Shown here one piece after another: positions 10,575 to 18,819 of a DNA stretch of 64,000 nt. A program made the translations under genes and the position numbers. Under the pieces are notes generated by a model. The model was not told where the DNA came from and did no database searches. It worked only from the letters and a program-made list of their open reading frames with translations. The stretch covers positions 310,001-374,000 of the forward strand of contig FUZM01000002.1 of NCBI GenBank assembly GCA_900167925.1. The letters are read 5' to 3'. This stretch comes from Bacteroidales bacterium WCE2008. GTDB lineage: Bacteria > Bacteroidota > Bacteroidia > Bacteroidales > UBA932. How positions within the stretch are numbered: position 1 is the first letter of the stretch; each line of letters opens with the position of its first letter.

Positions 10575-12206
10575 ATGAAAAAGATATATATACTTATCCC
10601 ATTGATTGTCCTGGGACTGACATTCAGTTCATGTGAAAAGTATCTGGATGTCCAGCAGAAAAGCGTTCTTTCGACTGAAGACTACTACAAGAATGCTACA
10701 GCCAAGGAGGCCGATGCTCTTATCGCCAGTATATACAAGATGTATTGGGGAGGACGAGACGTCACTTGCGTCAACGGTATCGAAAAGATATTGTTCCTCA
10801 ATTCTCTCGACGATGACCACTATCCTGGAGGCGGATCCTTCTCGGATGCCACTAACCAGTACCAGGAGGCGGGAAACTACAACGTCACCTCTGCCGACTT
10901 CGCTCTCAAGATTGTCTATAAAGGCATTTACAGCGTAATCTACCACTGCAACCTTATCCTTGAGAAGATCCCTGAGACAAGCGATCCTGAGATAAACAGA
11001 GTCAAGGCCGAAGCCAACTTCCTCCGCGCGCTCGCAATGTTCGACGCAGTAAGATGGTGGGGCACGCCACCCCTCGCCGACCACCTTCTCTCCCAGAGCG
11101 AATACTATCAGGAGAACACCCCATCCGAGGTATCGATCAACTGGATACTGGAGCAGATGGGCGATGCAGTAAGCAAGCTTCCTCCAATCAGCGGAAAGGG
11201 ACGCCAGGCAGAATTCGGAGCACGTATCTCCAAGCATGCGGCTCTTGCATTCAAGGGAAAAGTCGAACTCTGGTATGGCCAGAAGACCAACAACAAAGAA
11301 ATGATTGCCGCTGCCGTCAAAGATCTGGGCGAAGTCATCAATTCGGGGCTGTATGATCTTGTCGCCGACATGTTCATACTCGAAAGACCCGCAGGAGATT
11401 TCTGCGAGGAATACCTGTTCGAGCACAATTCCGCCGAGGATGACGGTTTCCCTGGCAACCCTCAGAACGACCTCCGTCACATGTGGACAGGCTGGCCGGA
11501 CGGAATCGTCGCTCCAAATAACATCTATACAGGATGGGGCTGGAATGCAGTTTCCGGCGACTTCGGAAGATTCCTCATGGAACATGAAGGAGACGTAGAG
11601 AAGCCTCGTTTCAAATCCACCATCCATACCTACGAGCAGGTACTCGCAATGAATTACAACGAAGGTGTCACTCCGGGAGTACGTTCAAGCGGTATCTGCC
11701 ACAACGAAGGATATTTCACATACAGAGGAATAGCATTCCTGGAGGACTTCTATGATATCCCCGGATTCTGGAAATACTCGAGGACAAATGCAGCGATGCT
11801 GCGTTATGCAGAAGTCCTTCTGCTCTACGCCGAAGCTCAGTTCCTGAACGACAAAGATGCTGACGGTTCCGGTCTCGAGGCTCTCAACAAAGTACGCCGC
11901 AGAGCCCAGATTGATGAAGTCTCTGCCCTTACCTACCAGATAATCAAGGACGAACGCCGTGCAGAGCTGTTCTATGAGCAGGAGAGATTCTTCGACCTCG
12001 TACGATGGGGTGATGCGCCTTCAGTTCTCAAGGACAAAGGCAAGAAACTATATAAGTTCTATGGATATAAGCCTGGCACGACAGAATGGAATGTAGAAGT
12101 TATCAACGGAACCGGAAACGGATGGCAGGACAAGTACAATCTCCTCCCCTTCCCGTTCGAACAGATATCTGCAAATCCTAACTTGAAACAGAACCCAGGT
12201 TGGTAA
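10575..12206 (+). CDS. SusD/RagB-family nutrient-binding lipoprotein
   Basis: A 543-residue lipoprotein with a signal peptide and acceptor Cys at residue 20 (LTFSSC), followed by the typical SusD start EKYLDVQQKSVLSTEDYY. The family motifs EANFLRALAMFDAVRWWG (TPR region) and DERRAELFYEQERFFDLVRWGD (C-terminal) are clear. It should form the lid over the SusC barrel encoded just upstream and bind glycan at the cell surface. The GH43 gene follows after 23 bases in the same operon. Confidence 0.96.
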   Translation: MKKIYILIPLIVLGLTFSSCEKYLDVQQKSVLSTEDYYKNATAKEADALIASIYKMYWGGRDVTCVNGIEKILFLNSLDDDHYPGGGSFSDATNQYQEAGNYNVTSADFALKIVYKGIYSVIYHCNLILEKIPETSDPEINRVKAEANFLRALAMFDAVRWWGTPPLADHLLSQSEYYQENTPSEVSINWILEQMGDAVSKLPPISGKGRQAEFGARISKHAALAFKGKVELWYGQKTNNKEMIAAAVKDLGEVINSGLYDLVADMFILERPAGDFCEEYLFEHNSAEDDGFPGNPQNDLRHMWTGWPDGIVAPNNIYTGWGWNAVSGDFGRFLMEHEGDVEKPRFKSTIHTYEQVLAMNYNEGVTPGVRSSGICHNEGYFTYRGIAFLEDFYDIPGFWKYSRTNAAMLRYAEVLLLYAEAQFLNDKDADGSGLEALNKVRRRAQIDEVSALTYQIIKDERRAELFYEQERFFDLVRWGDAPSVLKDKGKKLYKFYGYKPGTTEWNVEVINGTGNGWQDKYNLLPFPFEQISANPNLKQNPGW

Positions 12207-12229
12207 TATAATATTAATACTAGCTAATT

Positions 12230-13402
12230 ATGAATTATTTAAGACTCGCAATGCCGGTATTTGCGGCAATCGCACTCTCGGGATGCACCAGCACTCCAAA
12301 GGCTCCCGTAACCGAAACCCCCGAAAAGGTGGTTATCCTGCCTGGTGAGCAGGCCCCTCTGGCCGATCCGGGCCAGAAAAACTTCGGCGGAATGATCCCT
12401 TCCGGGCCAATAGATACAGCTGCAAGAAACGCAGCCATTAGGGCGCGCATGGCCGAAATGAACAAAATCAGGACCGTCCATTTCAACGACCTTTCAATGT
12501 CAGATCCGTTCATCTATCCGGATCCTGAGACGAAGACATACTATCTCACCTCTTCCGGCGGACGTATGTACAAGAGCAAGGATCTCGTAATGTGGGAAGG
12601 TCCATACAACATCATAGACCTGAGCGGGACATGGTGCGAGAAGGCAGGTTTCGCCGCAGCCGCAGAAATCCACAAGATCGGTGACTACTACTATTATGCA
12701 GGAACATGGAGCGACCACAGCGACCTCATCCAGCAGGTCCCGAGACGCTACAACGTCCCTCACAACCAGACCTATCTTCTCCGCGCCGAGAGTCCTGAAG
12801 GTCCGTTCGTCCCATTCTCCGTCGAGCCGGGCTACGACTATCAGCCACACGACTGGGACTGCATCGACGGAACCCTCTACGAAGAAGACGGCCACATCTA
12901 CATGATTTTCGTCCATGAATGGACCCAGATCATTGACGGTACGATGGATTACATCGAGCTGTCGGAAGACCTGACACATACTATCTCGGAGCACCCTGTC
13001 ACTATGTTCAGGGCATCGGAGAACCCGTCATGCGGAGAGATGAACGGTCTCGGAGAGGCCACCTTCGGACGCAAGATGCCAGGCTGGGTAACAGACGGAC
13101 CTCAGATGTTCCGCACCCAGACCGGAAAACTCGGAATGCTATGGTCGACATGGGGCAAAGACCGTTATATCCAGGCAGTATGCTACTCAGAGTCCGGCAA
13201 GATTTCCGGACCATGGATTCAGGAACCGGAGCCTTTCCTCGGCAATAATTCCGGCCACGGAATGCTTTTCAGAACCTTTGACGGAGCACTCCGCTATGTA
13301 GTACATCATGTTGACGGGAACGGACCGAGGAAGCCTCAGTACTGGACTGTCGATGATAGCGGTGACAAGTTGAAACTCGGCACACGGATAATCGTTAAAT
13401 AA
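12230..13402 (+). CDS. Glycoside hydrolase family 43-like lipoprotein
   Basis: A 390-residue five-bladed-propeller glycosidase, anchored as a lipoprotein (Cys 19, ALSGC). The GH43 general-base Asp is in SDPFIYPDPE (D92); the second acidic motif is DCIDGTLYEEDGHIY, and the region where most GH43 enzymes have EGP reads VTDGPQMF (D289), so the usual catalytic Glu is an Asp. A metal-site-like His is in GHGMLF. GH43 enzymes act on arabinans, arabinoxylans and related glycans. As last gene of the SusC-SusD operon it probably trims the substrate at the cell surface or in the periplasm. A divergent or inactive subfamily member is possible because of the Asp. Confidence 0.87.
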   Translation: MNYLRLAMPVFAAIALSGCTSTPKAPVTETPEKVVILPGEQAPLADPGQKNFGGMIPSGPIDTAARNAAIRARMAEMNKIRTVHFNDLSMSDPFIYPDPETKTYYLTSSGGRMYKSKDLVMWEGPYNIIDLSGTWCEKAGFAAAAEIHKIGDYYYYAGTWSDHSDLIQQVPRRYNVPHNQTYLLRAESPEGPFVPFSVEPGYDYQPHDWDCIDGTLYEEDGHIYMIFVHEWTQIIDGTMDYIELSEDLTHTISEHPVTMFRASENPSCGEMNGLGEATFGRKMPGWVTDGPQMFRTQTGKLGMLWSTWGKDRYIQAVCYSESGKISGPWIQEPEPFLGNNSGHGMLFRTFDGALRYVVHHVDGNGPRKPQYWTVDDSGDKLKLGTRIIVK

Positions 13403-13458
13403 AAATTGCAATGTTGCTATGAGCAACAAATCTTAACACTATCACTTCTTTTTATTGG

Positions 13459-13490
13459 AAGAGTCCGGCATTGCACCGGACTCTTTTTTA
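13459..13490 (+). terminator. Rho-independent terminator of the SusC-SusD-GH43 operon
   Basis: A perfect 10-bp stem (AAGAGTCCGG at 13459-13468, CCGGACTCTT at 13476-13485) with a 7-base loop is followed by TTTTA. The T tract is on the right, so it terminates the plus-strand operon; it overlaps the last codon of the convergent glycosyltransferase gene. Confidence 0.9.
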
Positions 13491-14435
13491 TTTTAACCGC
13501 TTGAGGACGAGGCGGCAGATGAATCTGGTAAAACGCTGTTTGAAAAGAGGCACACGGCAATCCCGGATCAGTTTCATGGAAGAAAGGATCCTGACTGCTT
13601 CCGGATGTTCGCGGAGCATCTTCAGATTCAGTATGCAGGCGCAATACCATCCTCCACGAATGAGGATATCAATGCCGCTTGACTCTTTAGGCTCTCCCTC
13701 CGCTGGCAGTATATCATAGAGCTTCAGCATATTCTCGGCAGACATCTTGCGGGATTTGACAAGAGGAAGAGTGGTAAGCGCCCCCTTTCTCTTGCGACGG
13801 TAATGATAAAGGGCCTCGTTCAGGTGCACGACCTTGGCAGCACGATACAGTATCTGGGTCTGGAACACAAGGTCCTCATGATAGCCATATATCGGGACGA
13901 ACATTTTGTCGAGATCATACAGGGACCTTCTGGCAAGTTTATTCCACATATAGCCCCTTATGATACTGTTATGCATGTTCTTTACGGCCATGGCTCCATT
14001 GGAAGGAGTGAATTCCCCTTCGACGACCAACTTCGAGCGGCCTTCCATCTCCTTGATGAAATCGCAATAAACCACGTCGGCATTCTCTTTGACGGCCTTG
14101 GAAGCAAGATGGCTTATATATTCAGGCTCGACCCAGTCGTCGGAATCCACATGGATTATATACTCGCCTTCCGCAACCCTGAGGCCGGCCATACGTGACT
14201 GCGGAAGACCGGAATGCTCTTTGCGTATAATCTTCACGCAAGGACGCAATTCAGGGAATTCGAGGTTGAGAATCTCTTCAATTATGGAAACGGAACGGTC
14301 CGTGGAGGCATCGTCCACAAAAATGAACTCAATATTCTTCCAGTCCTGCATAAACACCGACCTGACACAACAGCCGACATATTCCTCAACATTATATACA
14401 GGAATGATTACAGATACTTTGGGAGTACTATTCAT
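13488..14435 (-). CDS. Family 2 glycosyltransferase
   Basis: A 315-residue cytoplasmic GT2 enzyme of the GT-A fold. The N-terminal nucleotide-sugar site is VSVIIPVYNVEEYVGCCVRSV, the first acidic motif is FVDDASTDRS, and the metal-binding motif is HVDSDDW near residue 96. It resembles capsule and exopolysaccharide glycosyltransferases. It is a single-gene unit with its own well-formed promoter and converges on the GH43 operon. Donor and acceptor sugars cannot be deduced. The nearest polysaccharide genes are the Wza/Wzc-like pair about 11 kb away. Confidence 0.92.
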   Translation of the reverse strand: MNSTPKVSVIIPVYNVEEYVGCCVRSVFMQDWKNIEFIFVDDASTDRSVSIIEEILNLEFPELRPCVKIIRKEHSGLPQSRMAGLRVAEGEYIIHVDSDDWVEPEYISHLASKAVKENADVVYCDFIKEMEGRSKLVVEGEFTPSNGAMAVKNMHNSIIRGYMWNKLARRSLYDLDKMFVPIYGYHEDLVFQTQILYRAAKVVHLNEALYHYRRKRKGALTTLPLVKSRKMSAENMLKLYDILPAEGEPKESSGIDILIRGGWYCACILNLKMLREHPEAVRILSSMKLIRDCRVPLFKQRFTRFICRLVLKRLK

Positions 14436-14476
14436 ACTAGGCTTGAATTGTTACAAAAAATAGTTTTTTCAAGGTG

Positions 14477-14507
14477 CAAAGTTAAACAGCATTATTAATT
14501 CTAGCAA
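14477..14507 (-). promoter_or_regulatory. Bacteroidetes-type promoter for the GT2 gene
   Basis: On the minus strand TTG (14505-14507) is followed after 20 bases by TAACTTTG (14477-14484), a full match to the TAnnTTTG -7 element. The expected start of transcription leaves a leader of about 36 bases before the ATG at 14435. Confidence 0.75.
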
Positions 14508-14526
14508 ATATGATTCCATTTTTATC

Positions 14527-15804
14527 TCAAAACTTTAAAGTATTGAGATAATCCTTCAGCTCCGGAGCGATACGGAAACTCTCCCTTGCTTTCTGGATCG
14601 CCTTATTATGGATCCAGCGGGAAAGACGGCGCTCCCGGATGTAAGGAAGGGCTATATCATATTGCCGGCAAAGAGCTTCAGCGAACAGCCAGGCCGCGCC
14701 CATACGTATATAGAACGGCGAATCATCCCCGATATTTCTTTCGACGACAGTATCGAGAGTCCTCTGCACGCTGCATTCATCCAAGAAATGGGCAAGAGAG
14801 AGGATCAGGCCGACCCTCGCCCGGAACTCCCCGGAAGACCCGATCAGTTCCCTGGCGAACTTCCACACTTTCTCCTTGTCAGATTTTTCCACCCACTTTG
14901 CATTGCAGCAGAAATTGTCGCAGATCGCCCAGTTATCGACAGCCGGAATGAACTTCCTGACCTCATCCAGACGCTCCTCCAGCGGGAGCTTCGCATAATC
15001 CAGCACAAGGCCCCAGATCATCCTTTCCTCGTGCGTCAGCCCTCCGGCCCCGGTCAGGGGACGGTGATTCTTCCATGCCTCCAGCTGCCTTCTCCACTCC
15101 CCTTTCTTCACCAGATCCCTGGCGACAGCTTTCATCTCCGGAGTATGCATGCCCAGAATCCGTGTCCCCGCTGCAGGAGCGAGAATGTTCATATGGCCGC
15201 GGCGGTATTTTTCGTCCCGGAGGAATCGCTCCGGCACGAAGCCCATAAGATATTCTTCAGTCAACGGCGCAGGCCTGTCCAGCCTCATTATCCGGACCGG
15301 ATTGTCCTTGCCGACTCTGAGGTTGCTGCACTTGTTCTCCCGGCCGGTATCAATGAAACCGCATTTTTCCATCACATGGCCGGAAGCCGGGTTGCCTATA
15401 AAGAAGTCGCCCCAAAGGGTAGAAAAGCCCTTTACATCAAAACAGTAATCGACAAGCGCGCGTAAAGCCTCGGTACAGATGCCCTGGTTCCAGTAAGGCT
15501 TCCCTATCCAGTAGCCTACTTCGGCATCATCCACGCCGATTTCGATGTTGCTCTCGCCATGGATGAAGTACCCGATGCAGCCGACCGGTTCTCCGGTCTC
15601 CTTCAGTACCAGCGCCCACATATGGTCCCCGCCGAAAAGAGTCCTTATGATCTCCCGGCTCTCCTCCACCGACTTATGCGGCGGCCATCCTGCCCTCGGC
15701 CCCACGTCGGGGTCGGAAGCATATCTGAATAGTGTCTCGGCGTCGTCGTCCCGCCACTTGCGGAAACCGAGCCTGTCTGTCTCTACAATATACATATCTG
15801 TCAT
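14527..15804 (-). CDS. GNAT N-acetyltransferase fused to an AlkD-like DNA alkylation-repair (HEAT-repeat) domain
   Basis: A 425-residue fusion. Residues 1 to about 185 are a RimJ/RimL-type GNAT domain (ETDRLGFRKWRDDDAETLFRYASD, GYWIGKPYWNQGICTEAL for acetyl-CoA binding, NPASGHVMEKCGF). Residues about 210-420 look like an AlkD/AlkC-type alpha-helical HEAT-repeat domain (MKAVARDLVKKGEW, LPLEERLDEVRKFIPAVDNWAICDNFC, then helical repeats), a fold that binds DNA and excises alkylated bases. The DNWAICDNF motif resembles the WDxxD region of AlkD proteins. Both domains are in one uninterrupted frame. The protein's substrate is unknown. An alternative start is Met 4. Confidence 0.82.
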   Translation of the reverse strand: MTDMYIVETDRLGFRKWRDDDAETLFRYASDPDVGPRAGWPPHKSVEESREIIRTLFGGDHMWALVLKETGEPVGCIGYFIHGESNIEIGVDDAEVGYWIGKPYWNQGICTEALRALVDYCFDVKGFSTLWGDFFIGNPASGHVMEKCGFIDTGRENKCSNLRVGKDNPVRIMRLDRPAPLTEEYLMGFVPERFLRDEKYRRGHMNILAPAAGTRILGMHTPEMKAVARDLVKKGEWRRQLEAWKNHRPLTGAGGLTHEERMIWGLVLDYAKLPLEERLDEVRKFIPAVDNWAICDNFCCNAKWVEKSDKEKVWKFARELIGSSGEFRARVGLILSLAHFLDECSVQRTLDTVVERNIGDDSPFYIRMGAAWLFAEALCRQYDIALPYIRERRLSRWIHNKAIQKARESFRIAPELKDYLNTLKF

Positions 15805-15815
15805 CCGTTCAGGAA

Positions 15816-15823
15816 CGAATATA
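15816..15823 (-). promoter_or_regulatory. TATATTCG, possible -7 element of the GNAT-AlkD gene
   Basis: TATATTCG on the minus strand ends 11 bases before the ATG at 15804. The same octamer precedes three other genes in the window at 7-16 bases, but no TTG is found at the right distance here. Confidence 0.4.
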
Positions 15824-15841
15824 AGAGTTTTAATTGAAAAG

Positions 15842-15874
15842 TTGATACTTAATTTCGGGAAATGATTATATTTG
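15842..15874 (+). promoter_or_regulatory. Promoter candidate for the 15910 outer-membrane protein
   Basis: TTG (15842-15844) and TATATTTG (15867-15874, full match to TAnnTTTG) are 22 bases apart, slightly longer than the usual 19-21. The leader would be about 30 bases. Confidence 0.6.
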
Positions 15875-15909
15875 TAAAACTGATCATAGATAAACCAGAA
15901 TTATAACCA

Positions 15910-18819
15910 ATGCGTATTCTAAAGTGTTCTATCGGAAGGCTCGCCACTTCTATCTTGCTTTTCCTTTGTATAGGTTTTTCCGCAAAAGCGCAGATCTTTA
16001 TCATCAACGACAATATCTTCCAGCAGAGACTGAGCGATATCAGTCTGACGGTGCTGGATTCCCTGACCAATGAGCAGATCCCCTACGCCTCGGTGTATGT
16101 AGTCCCTGCCAAGGATACTACGATAACGAACTTCACCCTTACCGACAATAAAGGTGAAGCCAGACTTGAAGAAGTGCCGTTCGGCAAATATGTAATCCAT
16201 GTCGAGATGATGGGCTACGTGCCGTTCGCCAAAGAGATGCAATTCCGCGAAAGTATAGTCAAAATGGGGACGGTACGCCTCAGGGAGGACAAACGCTTCA
16301 TCCAGGCCGCTACTGTCTCCGCCGTCGGCAATCCTATAGTAATCAAGAAAGACACGGTCGAAATCAACGCCTCCTCCTTCAGGGTAGGAGCCAACGCCAT
16401 GCTCAAGGACCTTCTGCGGCGCATGCCGGGCATGGAGATCACCGAGGACGGAAAGGTCAAGTTCAATGGCGAAGAAATCGACAAGCTCACTGTCGGCGGA
16501 AGGACTTTCTTCTTCAATGACCAGAGCACGGCTCTGAACAATCTGCCGGCAGCTGTCGTGGACAAGATAAGGATCATCGACAGGGAAAGCGAGCAGACGC
16601 GCGCTACAGGAATCCAGGACGGCAATAGGGAAAAAATACTCGATGTCGCCCTGAAGAAAGAATATGAAGAAGGCTTCTTCGGCAATGTCGGAGCCAAAGC
16701 CGGAACTACTGCAGGAAAGACAGACAGCGACGACATTCTCCGGGACAACCGTGGAATCCTCTGGAGCGGGGATGCTCTCCTTTCTTCATATACCAAGAAA
16801 GACCAGTTTACCATGATCGGGAATACCCAGAACATCAATGACTCCGGGGTTTCATTCGTCACCATGGACGAAAACGGGGATATGTCTTCCCTTGGCCAGG
16901 GGCTTTCCTCTTCAGCGCAGCTGAGCCTGAACTTCAACACCTCCCGTATCAAGGACGTGGAATCTACGGCAAGCGCAAACTATAAATATGCAGATACCGA
17001 TACAGGAATGCGGAGCGAACGTACGACTTTCCTGGAAGACGGAAATATCACATCATCCTCGGAAAACAGAGGGAAAGGTTACGCCAGTTCCGTCGGGAGC
17101 AACCTGGAATTCATGAAGGAGAAAGGAAAAGTTTGGTTCCATATACGCCCGTTCTTAAATACCAGCAAGACAGACTCCTACACCTCCAGTTCCTCTAGGT
17201 CCACCAGGGAAAACAAATTCATAAACAGTACAGAAAGCACGTCTAAGAGCCAATACCGGAATAAATATGCAGGTATAAGCTCCGATTTCACTTTCCGGGA
17301 ACTCTGGGGAAAGAAAAACAGAAGTATCCGCCTGGGGGTCTATTCCGCTTACAGCCTAGACGAAGGCAAATCAACCGAGTCATCCGTACTTACGGCCGGA
17401 GAATCCAAGGACGTCCGGAATATGAATTATGTCTTGGACAGGAGCAGCTTCGAGATAGGAGGAGGACTTGGCTATACGGAACCGTTCGGAGAGAAGCTCT
17501 CTGTTTCCGTCTCGACAGAATATACCATGTCACGCTCTGACAGCGACCGGGACGCTTTCGACATAAATGGCCGTAACGACTATTTCTCTTCTGTCAGCAA
17601 TTCCAGGAATTACGAACAGGAATATGGCATCTCGGCCCAATACCAGATATCGGAATCCGGATGGCTGACATTGGGCGGGACTCTGACCGGTATAATGCAA
17701 GAGACATTCTCGAAGAGTTTCGGCATAGAAGGGACCACCGGCAAAGACGAATGGAACTGGTTCGTGACTCCGAGACTAAGTTACAATCAGAACGGCGAAA
17801 AAAACAGGTTCTACGTTTCCGCCTACGGCTATACCAGGCAACCTTCGGCCAACCGCATGTTGCCTGTACTCAATATCAGCGATCCGTCAAGGCTGAGTCT
17901 CGGAAACATCTATCTGAAGCCGTCCTCTCACATAAACCTGGATTTCAACTGGAGTCGAAACAACCGCGAGAAATTCACAAACCTCATGCTGTATGCTTAC
18001 GGAGGAATAGATATAAACTCGATAAGTTCCGCCCAGTGGTTCGACACTGACGGGATCATGTATTCCATTCCGCTCAACGTCAGGAAGCCACGGATAACTT
18101 CGCATTTCCGGGCAAGCTATACAACCCCTCTGGACTCAAAAAAACTCTTGTCCCTTTCAGCCGATGCAGGAATTGCATATTCGACAATGTCCAGCTACCA
18201 TACGACAAAGCCCATGACGGCGCTGGACAAGGATTCATTCGATTACTCGGATTTCATGTCCGGCTTCTGGGGTAATTCTTCCAAAGGAGATCTCTTCTTC
18301 AGCGGAGCCAGCGGCTTCAGGGAGACCCATACCAGCACGATCAATCCTATTGGCGGCATCTCGGTCAAGTATAATCCGGAGAACTTCTCCTTCGTCCTGG
18401 GAATGGACTGTACCGGCGGCATTACCCGTTACTCTCTTGACCCGAGTGCTGACATGAACACGCTTGTGACCAGATTCAACGCAAACGCGACCTACAACTC
18501 TCCTCTGCAGTTCGACATCGACACGGACCTCTCCTATGTGACGTACAAAGGATATCCAGCCGGGTACGGACAGCCGGAATGGCAGTGGAACGCCGAGATA
18601 ACCAAAAGCATAGGCGCATTCAACCTCAGCATCAAGCTCCACGACATTCTGAACCAGACAAGGAGCCTCAACCATATAGCCGAGGCAAACTACAAGGAAG
18701 ACACATACAGTCTCGTGATGGGAAGATTCATCCTCTTCGGAGTAAAGTGGAACTTCGGCAAGATGAATGCAGTCCACAGCCGGCGAGCCCAGAATGCAGC
18801 CTGGAATATGATATTCTAA
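15910..18819 (+). CDS. TonB-receptor-like outer-membrane beta-barrel protein (carboxypeptidase-like domain plus plug)
   Basis: A 969-residue outer-membrane protein. A signal peptide (cleavage after AKAQ, about residue 28) precedes a carboxypeptidase-regulatory-like domain (about 43-120, DSLTNEQIPYASVYVV), then a plug-like region (VIKKDTVEINASSFRVGANAMLKDLLRRMPGMEI, GGRTFFFND) and a large barrel rich in alternating hydrophobics. It matches the OMP beta-barrel-3 type often called TonB-dependent receptor rather than the SusC type, and no SusD follows. Its cargo is unknown. Its stop overlaps the stop of the convergent GH3 gene by 4 bases. Confidence 0.88.
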   Translation: MRILKCSIGRLATSILLFLCIGFSAKAQIFIINDNIFQQRLSDISLTVLDSLTNEQIPYASVYVVPAKDTTITNFTLTDNKGEARLEEVPFGKYVIHVEMMGYVPFAKEMQFRESIVKMGTVRLREDKRFIQAATVSAVGNPIVIKKDTVEINASSFRVGANAMLKDLLRRMPGMEITEDGKVKFNGEEIDKLTVGGRTFFFNDQSTALNNLPAAVVDKIRIIDRESEQTRATGIQDGNREKILDVALKKEYEEGFFGNVGAKAGTTAGKTDSDDILRDNRGILWSGDALLSSYTKKDQFTMIGNTQNINDSGVSFVTMDENGDMSSLGQGLSSSAQLSLNFNTSRIKDVESTASANYKYADTDTGMRSERTTFLEDGNITSSSENRGKGYASSVGSNLEFMKEKGKVWFHIRPFLNTSKTDSYTSSSSRSTRENKFINSTESTSKSQYRNKYAGISSDFTFRELWGKKNRSIRLGVYSAYSLDEGKSTESSVLTAGESKDVRNMNYVLDRSSFEIGGGLGYTEPFGEKLSVSVSTEYTMSRSDSDRDAFDINGRNDYFSSVSNSRNYEQEYGISAQYQISESGWLTLGGTLTGIMQETFSKSFGIEGTTGKDEWNWFVTPRLSYNQNGEKNRFYVSAYGYTRQPSANRMLPVLNISDPSRLSLGNIYLKPSSHINLDFNWSRNNREKFTNLMLYAYGGIDINSISSAQWFDTDGIMYSIPLNVRKPRITSHFRASYTTPLDSKKLLSLSADAGIAYSTMSSYHTTKPMTALDKDSFDYSDFMSGFWGNSSKGDLFFSGASGFRETHTSTINPIGGISVKYNPENFSFVLGMDCTGGITRYSLDPSADMNTLVTRFNANATYNSPLQFDIDTDLSYVTYKGYPAGYGQPEWQWNAEITKSIGAFNLSIKLHDILNQTRSLNHIAEANYKEDTYSLVMGRFILFGVKWNFGKMNAVHSRRAQNAAWNMIF

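Noticed and set aside
10629-11627. 332-codon minus-strand open frame inside the second SusD gene
   Set aside because: It is fully antisense to a clear SusD gene, lacks family motifs and has the skewed composition of a shadow frame.
14608-15465. 285-codon plus-strand open frame opposite the GNAT-AlkD fusion
   Set aside because: Antisense to a gene with clear acetyltransferase motifs; no independent evidence.
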